This document shows positions 51,237 through 58,867 of a stretch of 64,000 nucleotides of DNA, in pieces. The notes below the pieces were generated by a model. It was not told where the DNA came from. It made no database searches and saw nothing but the letters and a program-made list of their open reading frames with translations. The DNA comes from AC-32 sp963736055 (GTDB taxonomy: Bacteria > Actinomycetota > Thermoleophilia > Gaiellales > Gaiellaceae): contig CAVTNM010000009.1 in the NCBI GenBank assembly GCA_963736055.1, positions 1 to 64,000 of the forward strand, in the 5' to 3' direction. Every line of letters begins with the position of its first letter. The first letter of the stretch is position 1. The position numbers were made by a program, and so were the translations under genes.

Positions 51237-52283
51237 TCACTCGAACCAGGTCACGACGGCCAGGATCAGGTACAGGGAGACCAGCGCGACCCCTTCGAAC
51301 TCGGTCGCCTCCCCGTCGCCGGTGACCTGCCAGAGCGAGAGGGCGGTCAGCAGCAGCGCCCCGATGTAGACGGGCGCGAGCGCGAAGGTGAGCGGCGTCG
51401 CGAACAGCAGGGAGACGAGCACCAGCGCCGGGAAGAGGAACGCCGTGATCTGAGCCACCGAGTTCTTGACGACCGAGATCGCGAGGTCGGCCTGGCCTTT
51501 CCGCGCGAGCACGACGCCGGCGGTGTTCTCGACGGCATTGCCCGCGATCGCCACGATCACGAGCCCGGCGAATGCCTTCGGGACCCCGATGCGCGCCATC
51601 GCCGGCGACAGAGCGGTCACGAACCAGTCGGAGACGAAGGCGGCTCCCACGCCGGCGACGGCGAGCAGGACGAGCGCCGCCGTCATCGAGAGGCGGGGAG
51701 CCCCGCGTGCCGGCTCCCGGGCGGGGTCCGAGCGGATGTAGTCGACCAGCCAGACGGAGTACGTGACGAGCAGCGCGACCGCGCCGACGATCGAGATCGC
51801 CTGCACGTGGTGCGAGGCCCGGTCGTTGCTCGCGGCGGAGATGCCCAGGAGCACGATCAGGAAGCTGGCGAGCAGCATCAGGGTCGCGTTGTCCTTGGGC
51901 AGGCGGGCGTGGAAGCGCATCACGCCGTCGGAGCTCCGGCGCGACCCGACGAAGATCACGAGGCCGAGCACGAGCAGTGCATTGGCGAAGATCGAGCCGA
52001 TGATCGACGTCTGGGCGACCACGATCTCGCCGGCGGAGAGCGCGAACACGACGATGAAGAACTCGGGCAGGTTGCCGAGCGTCGACTGCAGCACCCCGGT
52101 GACGGCCGGCCCGAAGCGCTCGCCGACCTGCTCCGTCGCGAAGGAGACGACCCACGCCAGACCGGCCAGCGCCACGGTCGCCAGCACGAAGGTGAGCAGC
52201 GGCGGCGCGTCGGCGTAGTGGGCCGCGCCGGCCGCGATCGTGGCGGCGCCGATCGCCGCGAAGAGCACCCAGAGCGTGCGCAT
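51237..52283 (-). CDS. Calcium/proton exchanger (CaCA family)
   Basis: 348 residues, eleven TM helices in two homologous halves. The two alpha repeats carry STLGNLPEFFIVVFAL and AGNAVENTAGVVLARKG, the GNxxE motifs of Cax-type cation/proton antiporters. It exports Ca2+ in exchange for H+. TAGGTT lies nine bases before ATG 52283, with no ribosome site. The gene is divergent from the SOS-controlled LysM gene, 81 bases apart. Confidence 0.92.
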   Translation of the reverse strand: MRTLWVLFAAIGAATIAAGAAHYADAPPLLTFVLATVALAGLAWVVSFATEQVGERFGPAVTGVLQSTLGNLPEFFIVVFALSAGEIVVAQTSIIGSIFANALLVLGLVIFVGSRRSSDGVMRFHARLPKDNATLMLLASFLIVLLGISAASNDRASHHVQAISIVGAVALLVTYSVWLVDYIRSDPAREPARGAPRLSMTAALVLLAVAGVGAAFVSDWFVTALSPAMARIGVPKAFAGLVIVAIAGNAVENTAGVVLARKGQADLAISVVKNSVAQITAFLFPALVLVSLLFATPLTFALAPVYIGALLLTALSLWQVTGDGEATEFEGVALVSLYLILAVVTWFE

Positions 52284-52326
52284 CAGGTCGGGAACCTATC
52301 CGGGCTGGGGACAACGTTCGGCCGCC

Positions 52327-52355
52327 TTGACACGAACACGTGTTCGCGTTAGCAT
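52327..52355 (+). promoter_or_regulatory. Promoter of the LysM gene (TTGACA-N17-TAGCAT)
   Basis: A perfect -35 TTGACA at 52327-52332 and TAGCAT at 52350-52355 with 17 bases between. Transcription would start near 52361-52363, two to four bases before ATG 52365, giving a leaderless mRNA. Confidence 0.75.
52333..52346. promoter_or_regulatory. LexA box 1
   Basis: CGAACACGTGTTCG, a perfect palindrome of the GAAC-N4-GTTC type used by LexA in mycobacteria and bacilli. It fills the space right after the -35 box. Confidence 0.82.
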
Positions 52356-52357
52356 GG

Positions 52358-52371
52358 CGAACACATGTTCG
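52358..52371. promoter_or_regulatory. LexA box 2
   Basis: CGAACACATGTTCG, the core of the canonical mycobacterial SOS box, 25 bases after box 1. It covers the predicted transcription start and contains the start codon ATG 52365. Confidence 0.82.
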
Positions 52372-52613
52372 GGAAGATCCTGTTGATCTCGGTTCTCGTG
52401 CTGATCGCCTGGGCGGTCGTGGCCCGCGCCTCGCACGGCGCCGGGCCGGAGGCCCACTACACGGTGAAGCGCGGCGACACGCTCTGGAAGATCGCCGCGA
52501 CCCATTACGCGGGCGATCCGCGCGACGCCGTGTACCGCATCGGCCGTCGCAACCATCTGGCCGGAAGCCTGTTGGTGCCCGGTCAGCGCCTCGTGCTGCC
52601 CTCAGCCCGTTAG
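52365..52613 (+). CDS. SOS-controlled LysM membrane protein, YneA/ChiZ-like division inhibitor
   Basis: 82 residues: an N-terminal TM helix (ILLISVLVLIAWAVVA), a short linker and a LysM domain (HYTVKRGDTLWKIAATHYAG to the LLVPGQRLVLP end) that binds peptidoglycan. Size, layout and LexA control match YneA of Bacillus and Rv2719c/ChiZ of mycobacteria, which block division during the SOS response; those lie next to lexA, while here no lexA is in the window. ATG 52365 lies inside LexA box 2 and has no ribosome site. The 3' end is copied 220 bases downstream. Confidence 0.85.
   Translation: MFGKILLISVLVLIAWAVVARASHGAGPEAHYTVKRGDTLWKIAATHYAGDPRDAVYRIGRRNHLAGSLLVPGQRLVLPSAR
52566..52607 (+). repeat. 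Direct repeat, copy 1 (3' end of the LysM gene)
   Basis: Forty-two bases starting AGCCTGTTGGTGCCCGGTCA and encoding the LysM end SLLVPGQRLVLPSA. All but one base recur exactly 220 bases downstream. Confidence 0.85.
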
Positions 52614-52638
52614 GGGAGCACTTCGAGGAGCCGCCGGA

Positions 52639-52655
52639 GCCGGGCTTTGCCCGGC
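52639..52655 (+). terminator. Hairpin GCCGGGC-TTT-GCCCGGC
   Basis: A perfect 7-bp stem with TTT loop, 26 bases after the LysM stop, extended by outer GAGCC/GGCTC pairing. Likely a terminator. The core CGGGCTTTGCCCG equals that at 45249-45261. Confidence 0.6.
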
Positions 52656-52751
52656 GGGAGGCTCACTGCGCCGAACGAACGGCCGAGTTGCGTATCGCTT
52701 GGGCGGCTCCGGAAACGAGCGAGGTCCGCGACCAATGTCAAGGAGGGGGCT

Positions 52752-52778
52752 CACGGGGTAACCAGGGGTTCACCCGTG
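52752..52778. repeat. Imperfect palindrome between the two direct repeats
   Basis: Arms CACGGGGTAACC and GGTTCACCCGTG pair with two mismatches around a three-base loop. It sits just before repeat copy 2 and may mark the edge of the duplicated or inserted segment. Confidence 0.4.
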
Positions 52779-52785
52779 CTACGGG

Positions 52786-52827
52786 AGCCTGTTGGTGCCC
52801 GGTCAGCGCCTCGTCCTGCCCTCAGCC
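52786..52827 (+). repeat. Direct repeat, copy 2
   Basis: Same sequence as 52566-52607 with one C for G. It would still encode the LysM tail and a nearby stop, but no start precedes it. The 3' end of the SnoaL-like gene lies on its other strand. Confidence 0.85.
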
Positions 52828-53268
52828 GGGTAAGGGGAGACCTGCTGTGTAGATGCGCTCGCCTTTGAAGAGGCGCAGCTCTGCGTCCCACGGGAAGAAG
52901 ATGACCACCTTCCAGGCGAGGCTCTCGCCCGACGGCGGGATGCCGAGCCACTCGGCCTCGTGGGTGCCGCTCACGTCCGCCTCCTCGCAGACGCCCTGCG
53001 GTCCGATCACGATGTCGGTCAGCCGGAAGTCGATGTCGGGGAACGCGGCGAGCAGGCCCATGTAGAAGCGTGTTGCCCCGTCGTGGCCTTCCCAGCGGTG
53101 GCCGGTCTGGACGAGCTCGTAGACACAGTCCTCGGTCAGCGTCGAGATGAGGCCGGGGAGATCGCGGGAGTCCTCTGCCTTCGAGTGCCGCTTCCAGAGC
53201 TCCCGGATCTCGTCGTGCTCGGGCGCGTCGGGGTTGCGCCGGATCAGCTCGAGCACGTCGTCGGCCAC
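52822..53268 (-). CDS. SnoaL/NTF2-like protein
   Basis: 148 residues with the cone-shaped NTF2 fold pattern: a helix RELWKRHSKAEDSRDLPGLI, then LTEDCVYELVQTGHRWEG, the helix ATRFYMGLLAAFPDIDF and strands HEAEWLGIPPSGESLAWKVVIFF. Family members are cyclases, isomerases or ligand binders; nothing here fixes the role. Its last two codons and stop lie in direct-repeat copy 2, so the original C-terminus may have been replaced. Confidence 0.8.
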   Translation of the reverse strand: MADDVLELIRRNPDAPEHDEIRELWKRHSKAEDSRDLPGLISTLTEDCVYELVQTGHRWEGHDGATRFYMGLLAAFPDIDFRLTDIVIGPQGVCEEADVSGTHEAEWLGIPPSGESLAWKVVIFFPWDAELRLFKGERIYTAGLPLPG

Positions 53269-53388
53269 GAGCCGACTCTAGTCGAGCCAACCGGCCGCGA
53301 GTGCGCGCCCGAAAGCTCGTCGAGGATGACTCCTCTGACCGGTTGCGAGGCCGAATCGCTTGAGCCGTCCGGTACTTAGACTGGTGAC

Positions 53389-54618
53389 GTGGACCTGGAC
53401 CTCGTCTTCTTCGGGACGTCTGGCTCGGTGCCGACCGCACAGCGGGCGCCGTCTGCGCTGCTGCTTCGGCGTGGGGGAGAACGTCTCCTCTTCGACTGCG
53501 GGGAGGGAACCCAGCGGCAGCTCCTGCGCTCGTCGGTCGGGCTCATCGAGCTGCGCGAGGTCTTCGTCTCCCACTTCCACGCAGACCACTATCTGGGGCT
53601 GCCCGGGATGCTGAAGACCTTCGCGCTGCGAGGGCGCGAGGTGCCCCTGATCGTCTACGGGCCGCCGGGGTTGAAGGATCTCTTCAACGCCCTGCGCCGG
53701 GTCTTCGGACGGCTGACCTACGAGCTGGAGCTCTTCGAGCTGCATCCGGGAGACGTGCTCGAGCGCACCGAGTACAACCTCGTCACCTTCCCCGTCGCCC
53801 ACGGCGTGCAGTCGCTCGGCTTCGCGCTCGTCGAGCACCCCCGACCGGGCCGGTTCGACGTCGAGGCCGCGGACGCGCTGGGCGTGCCGCCCGGGCCAGA
53901 GCGCGGTCTGCTCCAGGCGGGCGAATCGGTGACGCTGCCGGACGAAAGCGTGATCACGCCCGACGAGGTGCTCGGCCCGCCGCGCCCGGGCCGCAAGGTC
54001 GTGCTCAGCGGCGACACGGCGCCGACGGCAAGCGTGCTCGAGGCGGCGCGAGGGGCGGAGGTGCTGGTCCACGAGGCGACCTTCCTGGACGAGGAGCGCG
54101 ACCGGGCTCGGGAGACCGCCCATTCCACCGCGCTCGAGGCGGCGGAGATCGCCCGCGACGCGGAGGTCGGCCTGCTGGCGCTGACCCACCTCTCGAATCG
54201 CTACTTCGGCCCCGAAGTGGCGCGCGAGGCGCGTACCATCTTCCCGGAGACCGTGGTGCCCAAGGACTTCGATGTCATCGACGTGCCGTTCCCGGAGCGC
54301 GGCGGGCCGCAGCTCGTCAAGGGCGGCGTCCAGCACCGGCGCGAGGAGCGCGAGCAGATGCCCGAGGCGGAGACGGTCCTGTCGATGAGCGGGCTCGTCC
54401 AGGTCGCGCTCGCCGAGAACGTCGCCGAGGCGGAGGAGCTCCAGGAGATCCTGCGCGCGGCGGGAATCGAGGCCGAGCTGGAGATGGCCGTCGAGCACCA
54501 CCCGCGCGAGACCGAGGACGCACCGCAGAAGGTGCTGGTGCCGGAGTCGGAGCTCGAGGCCGCCCAGCACGCGATCGAGTCGCTGAGCGACCCGGATGAC
54601 CTCATCGCCGACGCCTGA
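53389..54618 (+). CDS. rnz: Ribonuclease Z fused to a C-terminal DUF2007-like domain
   Basis: Removes 3' trailers of tRNA precursors that lack encoded CCA, as both tRNAs of this window do. Residues 1-305: FFGTSGSVPTAQRAPSALLL, the metal site SHFHADHYLGLPG (His62, His64, Asp66, His67), VSGDTAPT-like LSGDTAPTASV, HEATF and HSTALEAAEIA. Residues about 335-400 (LVQVALAENVAEAEELQEIL, KVLVPESELEAAQHAIESL) resemble DUF2007, a small putative signal-transducing domain, which is not part of normal RNase Z. TAGACT lies six bases before GTG 53389, suggesting a leaderless mRNA. Confidence 0.92.
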   Translation: MDLDLVFFGTSGSVPTAQRAPSALLLRRGGERLLFDCGEGTQRQLLRSSVGLIELREVFVSHFHADHYLGLPGMLKTFALRGREVPLIVYGPPGLKDLFNALRRVFGRLTYELELFELHPGDVLERTEYNLVTFPVAHGVQSLGFALVEHPRPGRFDVEAADALGVPPGPERGLLQAGESVTLPDESVITPDEVLGPPRPGRKVVLSGDTAPTASVLEAARGAEVLVHEATFLDEERDRARETAHSTALEAAEIARDAEVGLLALTHLSNRYFGPEVAREARTIFPETVVPKDFDVIDVPFPERGGPQLVKGGVQHRREEREQMPEAETVLSMSGLVQVALAENVAEAEELQEILRAAGIEAELEMAVEHHPRETEDAPQKVLVPESELEAAQHAIESLSDPDDLIADA

Positions 54619-55339
54619 CTTCGGGCGCCGCGCCGCAACTTACGACCAGCTCCGTCCCGCCGACGGGAACTGGCGCGAGGTCTGCGAGACGCTGGTCCGC
54701 GAGGGCGACCTAACCGGCCGTCGCGTCCTCGAGGTTGGCTGTGGCACGGGTCGGTTCCTGGCCGCGCTCGCCGGCCGGGCCAAGGTCTGGGGGATCGACC
54801 CCTCTCCCGAGATGCTCGAGGTCGCCCGCGGCCGCGCTCACGGCGCCGGGCTGAAGCTCGGCGCGGCCGAGGAGCTGCCCTTCAAGGACGCCTGGTTCGA
54901 GCGGACGGTCATGTGGCTCGTCGTCCACCTGGTCGACAGGCCGCGTGCATTCGCGGAGCTCCACCGCGTGCTCGCTCCGGACGGGCGGCTCGCGATCGCC
55001 ACCTTCGACCCCTCGTACTTCGGCGGCTTCTGGCTGAACGAGTACTTCCCCTCGATGGAGCAGGCCGACCGGGCCCGGTTCCCCTCTGCCGACGACCTGG
55101 GAACAGAGTTGCCGGCTGTGGGCTTCGAGGCTCCGCAGGTCGTCCGCCTCAGCCAGAGCGGCACGCTGGCCCGCTCGGATGCGCTGAGCCGGATCCGCGG
55201 CAAGCACATCGGCACGTTCGACCTGATCGGCGACGAGGAGTACGAGGCGGGCCTCGAGCGGGCCGAGCGCGAGCTTCCGGAGCACCTCGACTACCGCGTC
55301 GAGTGGCTTGTCGCGGTCGCCGTCCGGCCGACCGGCTAG
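54596..55339 (+). CDS. Class I SAM-dependent methyltransferase
   Basis: 247 residues. SAM motif I VLEVGCGTGRFLAAL, then GIDPSPEMLEVARGRA, EELPFKDAWFERTVMWLVVHLVDRP and ELHRVLAPDGRLAIATFDP, a Methyltransf_11 layout like UbiE/BioC relatives. The substrate is unknown. ATG 54596 overlaps the RNase Z end by 23 bases. It is followed by the pyr leader. Confidence 0.9.
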   Translation: MTSSPTPDFGRRAATYDQLRPADGNWREVCETLVREGDLTGRRVLEVGCGTGRFLAALAGRAKVWGIDPSPEMLEVARGRAHGAGLKLGAAEELPFKDAWFERTVMWLVVHLVDRPRAFAELHRVLAPDGRLAIATFDPSYFGGFWLNEYFPSMEQADRARFPSADDLGTELPAVGFEAPQVVRLSQSGTLARSDALSRIRGKHIGTFDLIGDEEYEAGLERAERELPEHLDYRVEWLVAVAVRPTG

Positions 55340-55370
55340 AGTCCCGCACCGACCCGCACCCCTTTAACCC

Positions 55371-55384
55371 GGTCCCGTGAGGCC
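55371..55384 (+). promoter_or_regulatory. PyrR-binding RNA element
   Basis: GGTCCCGTGAGGCC matches the PyrR-binding loop consensus (UCCnGnGAGGY). It ends four bases before the Shine-Dalgarno AAGGAG at 55388-55393, so PyrR with UMP would hide the ribosome site, as known for mycobacterial PyrR. Confidence 0.75.
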
Positions 55385-55399
55385 GAGAAGGAGTCGAAG

Positions 55400-55422
55400 G
55401 TGAGTACAGCCGTGGGCGCGCC

Positions 55423-55426
<4 letters not shown>
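55400..55426 (+). CDS. Eight-residue leader peptide before pyrR
   Basis: GTG 55400, six bases after AAGGAG, encodes MSTAVGAP and stops at TGA 55424, which overlaps the pyrR GTG 55423. The ribosome site belongs to this mini-ORF; pyrR itself has none, so pyrR translation is probably coupled to it. An alternative is that GTG 55400 is unused and ribosomes reach 55423 directly, but 30 bases is a long gap. Confidence 0.5.
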
Positions 55427-55998
<572 letters not shown>

Positions 55999-56004
55999 AC
56001 CACC

Positions 56005-57000
56005 ATGGCTGAGATCCACGTCATGCGGGAGGGCTTCCTCCCGCCCAAGCCGCCGCCGCGCCGCCACCTGATCTCGATCGGGGACCTCGAGCGCGACGAC
56101 GTCGAGCGGCTGCTCGCCACCGCCGGCAGCTTCTCGCGCTCGCTCGAGCGGGAGGTGAAGAAGCTTCCGACGCTGCGCGGCTTCACGGTCGTCAACGTCT
56201 TCTACGAGTCGTCTACCCGCACCTCGTCGAGCTTCGAGCTGGCCGCGAAGCGCCTCTCGGCGGACACGATGTCGATCAAGGCTGCCGGCTCCTCGGTCGA
56301 CAAGGGCGAGTCGCTCAAGGACACGGCGCTCACCCTCGGGGCCTACGACCCGGACGTGATCGTGCTGCGGCACCCGCAGATCGGCGCGCCGCAGCTGGTC
56401 GCCCGCTACACGGACGCGCACATCGTCAACGCCGGCGACGGCAAGCACCAGCACCCAACTCAGGCGCTGCTGGACCTGTACACGATCCGAGAAGAGCTCG
56501 GCCGACTCGAGGGCGTCCACGTGGCGATCGTCGGGGACGTGCTGCACTCGCGGGTCGCCCGCTCGAACATCCAGGCCTTGGCGCTGATGGGGGCGAAGGT
56601 GACGCTGATCGGGCCGCCGCCGCTGATCCCTCGCGGGGTCGAGGCGATGGGCTGCGAGGTCTCGCACGAGATCGACGCGATCGAGGCCGCCGACGTCGTC
56701 TACGTCCTGCGCATGCAGCGCGAGCGCATGCAGGAGGGCGCGAACTACGTTCCTTCGCTGCGCGAGTACACGGCGCGCTGGGGCGTGACCCCGGAGCGGA
56801 TCCGGCCGGGCCAGAAGGTGATGCACCCGGGCCCGATGAACCGCGGCGTCGAGATCGACCCGCGCGTGGCCGACGCTGCGGACGCGCTGATCGAGACGCA
56901 GGTGCGAGCCGGACTCGTCGTGCGGATGGCGGTGCTCTACGACCTGCTCACGACAGGGCCGGTCCCGGTCGAGGCCGCCGAGCCGCTGGAGGTGGCGTGA
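56005..57000 (+). CDS. pyrB: Aspartate carbamoyltransferase catalytic subunit
   Basis: Joins carbamoyl phosphate and aspartate. 331 residues: the carbamoyl-phosphate site ESSTRTSSSFELAAKRL, a KDTALTLGAYD segment, HPTQALLDLYTI, VGDVLHSRVARSN and the aspartate-domain MHPGPMNRGVEI. No pyrI regulatory gene is present, as is normal for this type. A hydrophilic head of about 20 residues precedes the first domain. The stop overlaps the pyrC ATG (TGATG). Confidence 0.97.
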   Translation: MAEIHVMREGFLPPKPPPRRHLISIGDLERDDVERLLATAGSFSRSLEREVKKLPTLRGFTVVNVFYESSTRTSSSFELAAKRLSADTMSIKAAGSSVDKGESLKDTALTLGAYDPDVIVLRHPQIGAPQLVARYTDAHIVNAGDGKHQHPTQALLDLYTIREELGRLEGVHVAIVGDVLHSRVARSNIQALALMGAKVTLIGPPPLIPRGVEAMGCEVSHEIDAIEAADVVYVLRMQRERMQEGANYVPSLREYTARWGVTPERIRPGQKVMHPGPMNRGVEIDPRVADAADALIETQVRAGLVVRMAVLYDLLTTGPVPVEAAEPLEVA

Positions 57001-58304
57001 TGCTGTATGGGAAGTCGGGGCGGAGCCGGGACGACCTGGTCGTCCGCGGAGCGCGGGTCATCGACCCGACCGAAGGCCTCGACGCGGTCTGCGACGTACG
57101 CGTCGACCGCGGAGTCGTCGCGCAGATCGGCACGGAGCTGGAGACGAACAACCACCGCGTGATCGAGGGCGAGGGGCTCGTGCTCGCGCCGGCCTTCGTC
57201 GACCCGCACGTCCACCTACGGGTGCCGGGCGGGGAGGACGAGGAGACGATCGCATCGGGGACCGCAGCCGCTGCGGCCGGGGGCTACTGCGCGCTGCTCG
57301 CGATGCCCAACACCGAGCCGGTCGTGGACTCCGCGGCAGTGCTCGGCTCGCTGATCGAGGACGCGCAGCGCGAGGCCGTCGTTCCGGTCGGCTTCCTCGC
57401 CGCGATCACCCGCGGCCAGGAGGGCGGCGAGCTGACCGAGATGGTGGAGCTCGCGGAGCAGGGCGCAGCGGGCTTCAGCGACGACGGCCGGCCGCTGGTC
57501 GCGCCCGCGCTGATGCGAAGGGCCTTGCAGTACCACGCGATCGCCGGCCGCAGGCTCGCGCTGCACTGCGAGGAGCCGACGCTCTCCCGCGGGGGGCAGA
57601 TGCACGAGGGAGCGGTCTCGGCCGAGCTCGGGTTCACCGGTTACCCCTCGGTTGCCGAGAGCGTGATGGTCGAGCGCGACCTGTCCCTTGCGGCCTACGA
57701 GGAGCAGCCGCTGCACCTGCTGCACCTCTCGGCGCGCGAGTCCGTGGAGGCGCTGCGTGCCGCCCAGGCGAAGGGCGTCGCCGCGACGGCGGAGGTGACG
57801 CCACACCACCTGTGCCTCACCGACGAGGCGGTGCGGACGCTCGACTCCAACCTGAAGATGAACCCGCCGCTGCGCTCGGCCGACGACCGGGCCGCGCTGG
57901 TCGAAGGCCTGCGCGACGGGACGATCGGCTCGATCGCCACCGACCACGCCCCGCACGCGCGGCACGAGAAGGAGGTGCCGTTCGAAGCGGCTCCGTTCGG
58001 GGTCACCGGCCTCGAGACGGCGTTCGCCGCGATCAACACCTACCTCGTCGAGCCGGGCCTCGTCCCGCTGGAGACAGTGCTCGAGCGGATGTCGGCCGGG
58101 CCGGCCCGCGCCTACGGGCTCGACGCGCCGCGGATCGCCGTCGGCGCTCCCGCGAACCTCGTCCTCCTGGACACGGCGGCGAGCTGGCGCGTCGACGAGG
58201 GCGGCTTCCGCTCGCGTTCTGCGAACTCGTGGCTGCTCGGACAGCACCTGACGGGCAAGGTGCGGCTGACCGTGGCCGCGGGGCGGACGGCGTTCGAGGC
58301 GTGA
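57000..58304 (+). CDS. pyrC: Dihydroorotase, class I
   Basis: Cyclises carbamoyl aspartate to dihydroorotate. About 434 residues with the metal motif DPHVHLRVPGGEDEETI, AMPNTEPV, LHCEEPTL, HLLHLSARESVEAL, EVTPHHLCLTDE and the catalytic Asp in ATDHAPHA. This is the large class I type that pairs with pyrB in many operons. GTG 56997 is an in-frame alternative. Its stop overlaps the next start (GTGA). Confidence 0.96.
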   Translation: MLYGKSGRSRDDLVVRGARVIDPTEGLDAVCDVRVDRGVVAQIGTELETNNHRVIEGEGLVLAPAFVDPHVHLRVPGGEDEETIASGTAAAAAGGYCALLAMPNTEPVVDSAAVLGSLIEDAQREAVVPVGFLAAITRGQEGGELTEMVELAEQGAAGFSDDGRPLVAPALMRRALQYHAIAGRRLALHCEEPTLSRGGQMHEGAVSAELGFTGYPSVAESVMVERDLSLAAYEEQPLHLLHLSARESVEALRAAQAKGVAATAEVTPHHLCLTDEAVRTLDSNLKMNPPLRSADDRAALVEGLRDGTIGSIATDHAPHARHEKEVPFEAAPFGVTGLETAFAAINTYLVEPGLVPLETVLERMSAGPARAYGLDAPRIAVGAPANLVLLDTAASWRVDEGGFRSRSANSWLLGQHLTGKVRLTVAAGRTAFEA

Positions 58305-58867
58305 TCGTGGCGGAGCTCGACGAGCGGACCGAGGCGTACGCGCATGACGTGACGGACGCGATCGACGAGATCGTGCCGGTGCTCGAGGCGTTCGCGCTCG
58401 GTTCGGTGGCGACGGGCAGCTTCGACCCGGCGACGAGCGATCTCGATCTCGTGGCCGTCGTGGGCGAACCGCTCGGAGAGCGGCGTCAGGAGCTGCTTCG
58501 CGCGCTACGGGAGCTCGACCCGCCGGTGCGCGATCTCGAGCTCGTCGTCTACGTGGACGGCGCCCAGCCGCCGGACTACGAGCTGAACGTGAACGAGGGC
58601 GAGGAGCGGGTCGACGCCGAGCCGTTCTGGTTCGTGCTCGATGCGGCTCTTGCCCAGGAGCGCGCGGTTCCCCTGCTGCACGGGCGCGCGTGGAGGGATT
58701 TCTTCGAGCCGGTGCCGCCGGAGCGCACCCGCGAGGCGATGCAGGAGTCGCTGGCGTGGAGCGAACGGCAGCCGACGGACAACCGCTTCGCGCAGGCGCA
58801 CGCCGCCCGTGCGCGGCACTACCTCGAGCACGGCGAGTGGATCACGAAGAAGGAGGCGCAGGCATGA
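58301..58867 (+). CDS. Nucleotidyltransferase-fold protein inside the pyr operon
   Basis: 188 residues. The Pol-beta-type motif GSVATGSFDPATSDLDLVAVV (shown as GS...SDLDL, Asp47 and Asp49) is followed by a region like the AadA/DUF4111 aminoglycoside adenylyltransferases, with LELVVYVDG, an ELNVNEG segment and a helical C-terminus (TREAMQESLAWSERQ, HAARARHYLEHGEWITKK). It overlaps pyrC and carA by four bases each, so it is fully within the operon. A link to pyrimidine synthesis is not known. It may modify a small molecule or a protein. Confidence 0.8.
   Translation: MIVAELDERTEAYAHDVTDAIDEIVPVLEAFALGSVATGSFDPATSDLDLVAVVGEPLGERRQELLRALRELDPPVRDLELVVYVDGAQPPDYELNVNEGEERVDAEPFWFVLDAALAQERAVPLLHGRAWRDFFEPVPPERTREAMQESLAWSERQPTDNRFAQAHAARARHYLEHGEWITKKEAQA

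Noticed and set aside
52647..52868. 73-codon plus-strand frame over the repeat region
   Set aside because: It is out of frame with the LysM tail, has no ribosome site and is only Arg/Ser/Gly-rich.
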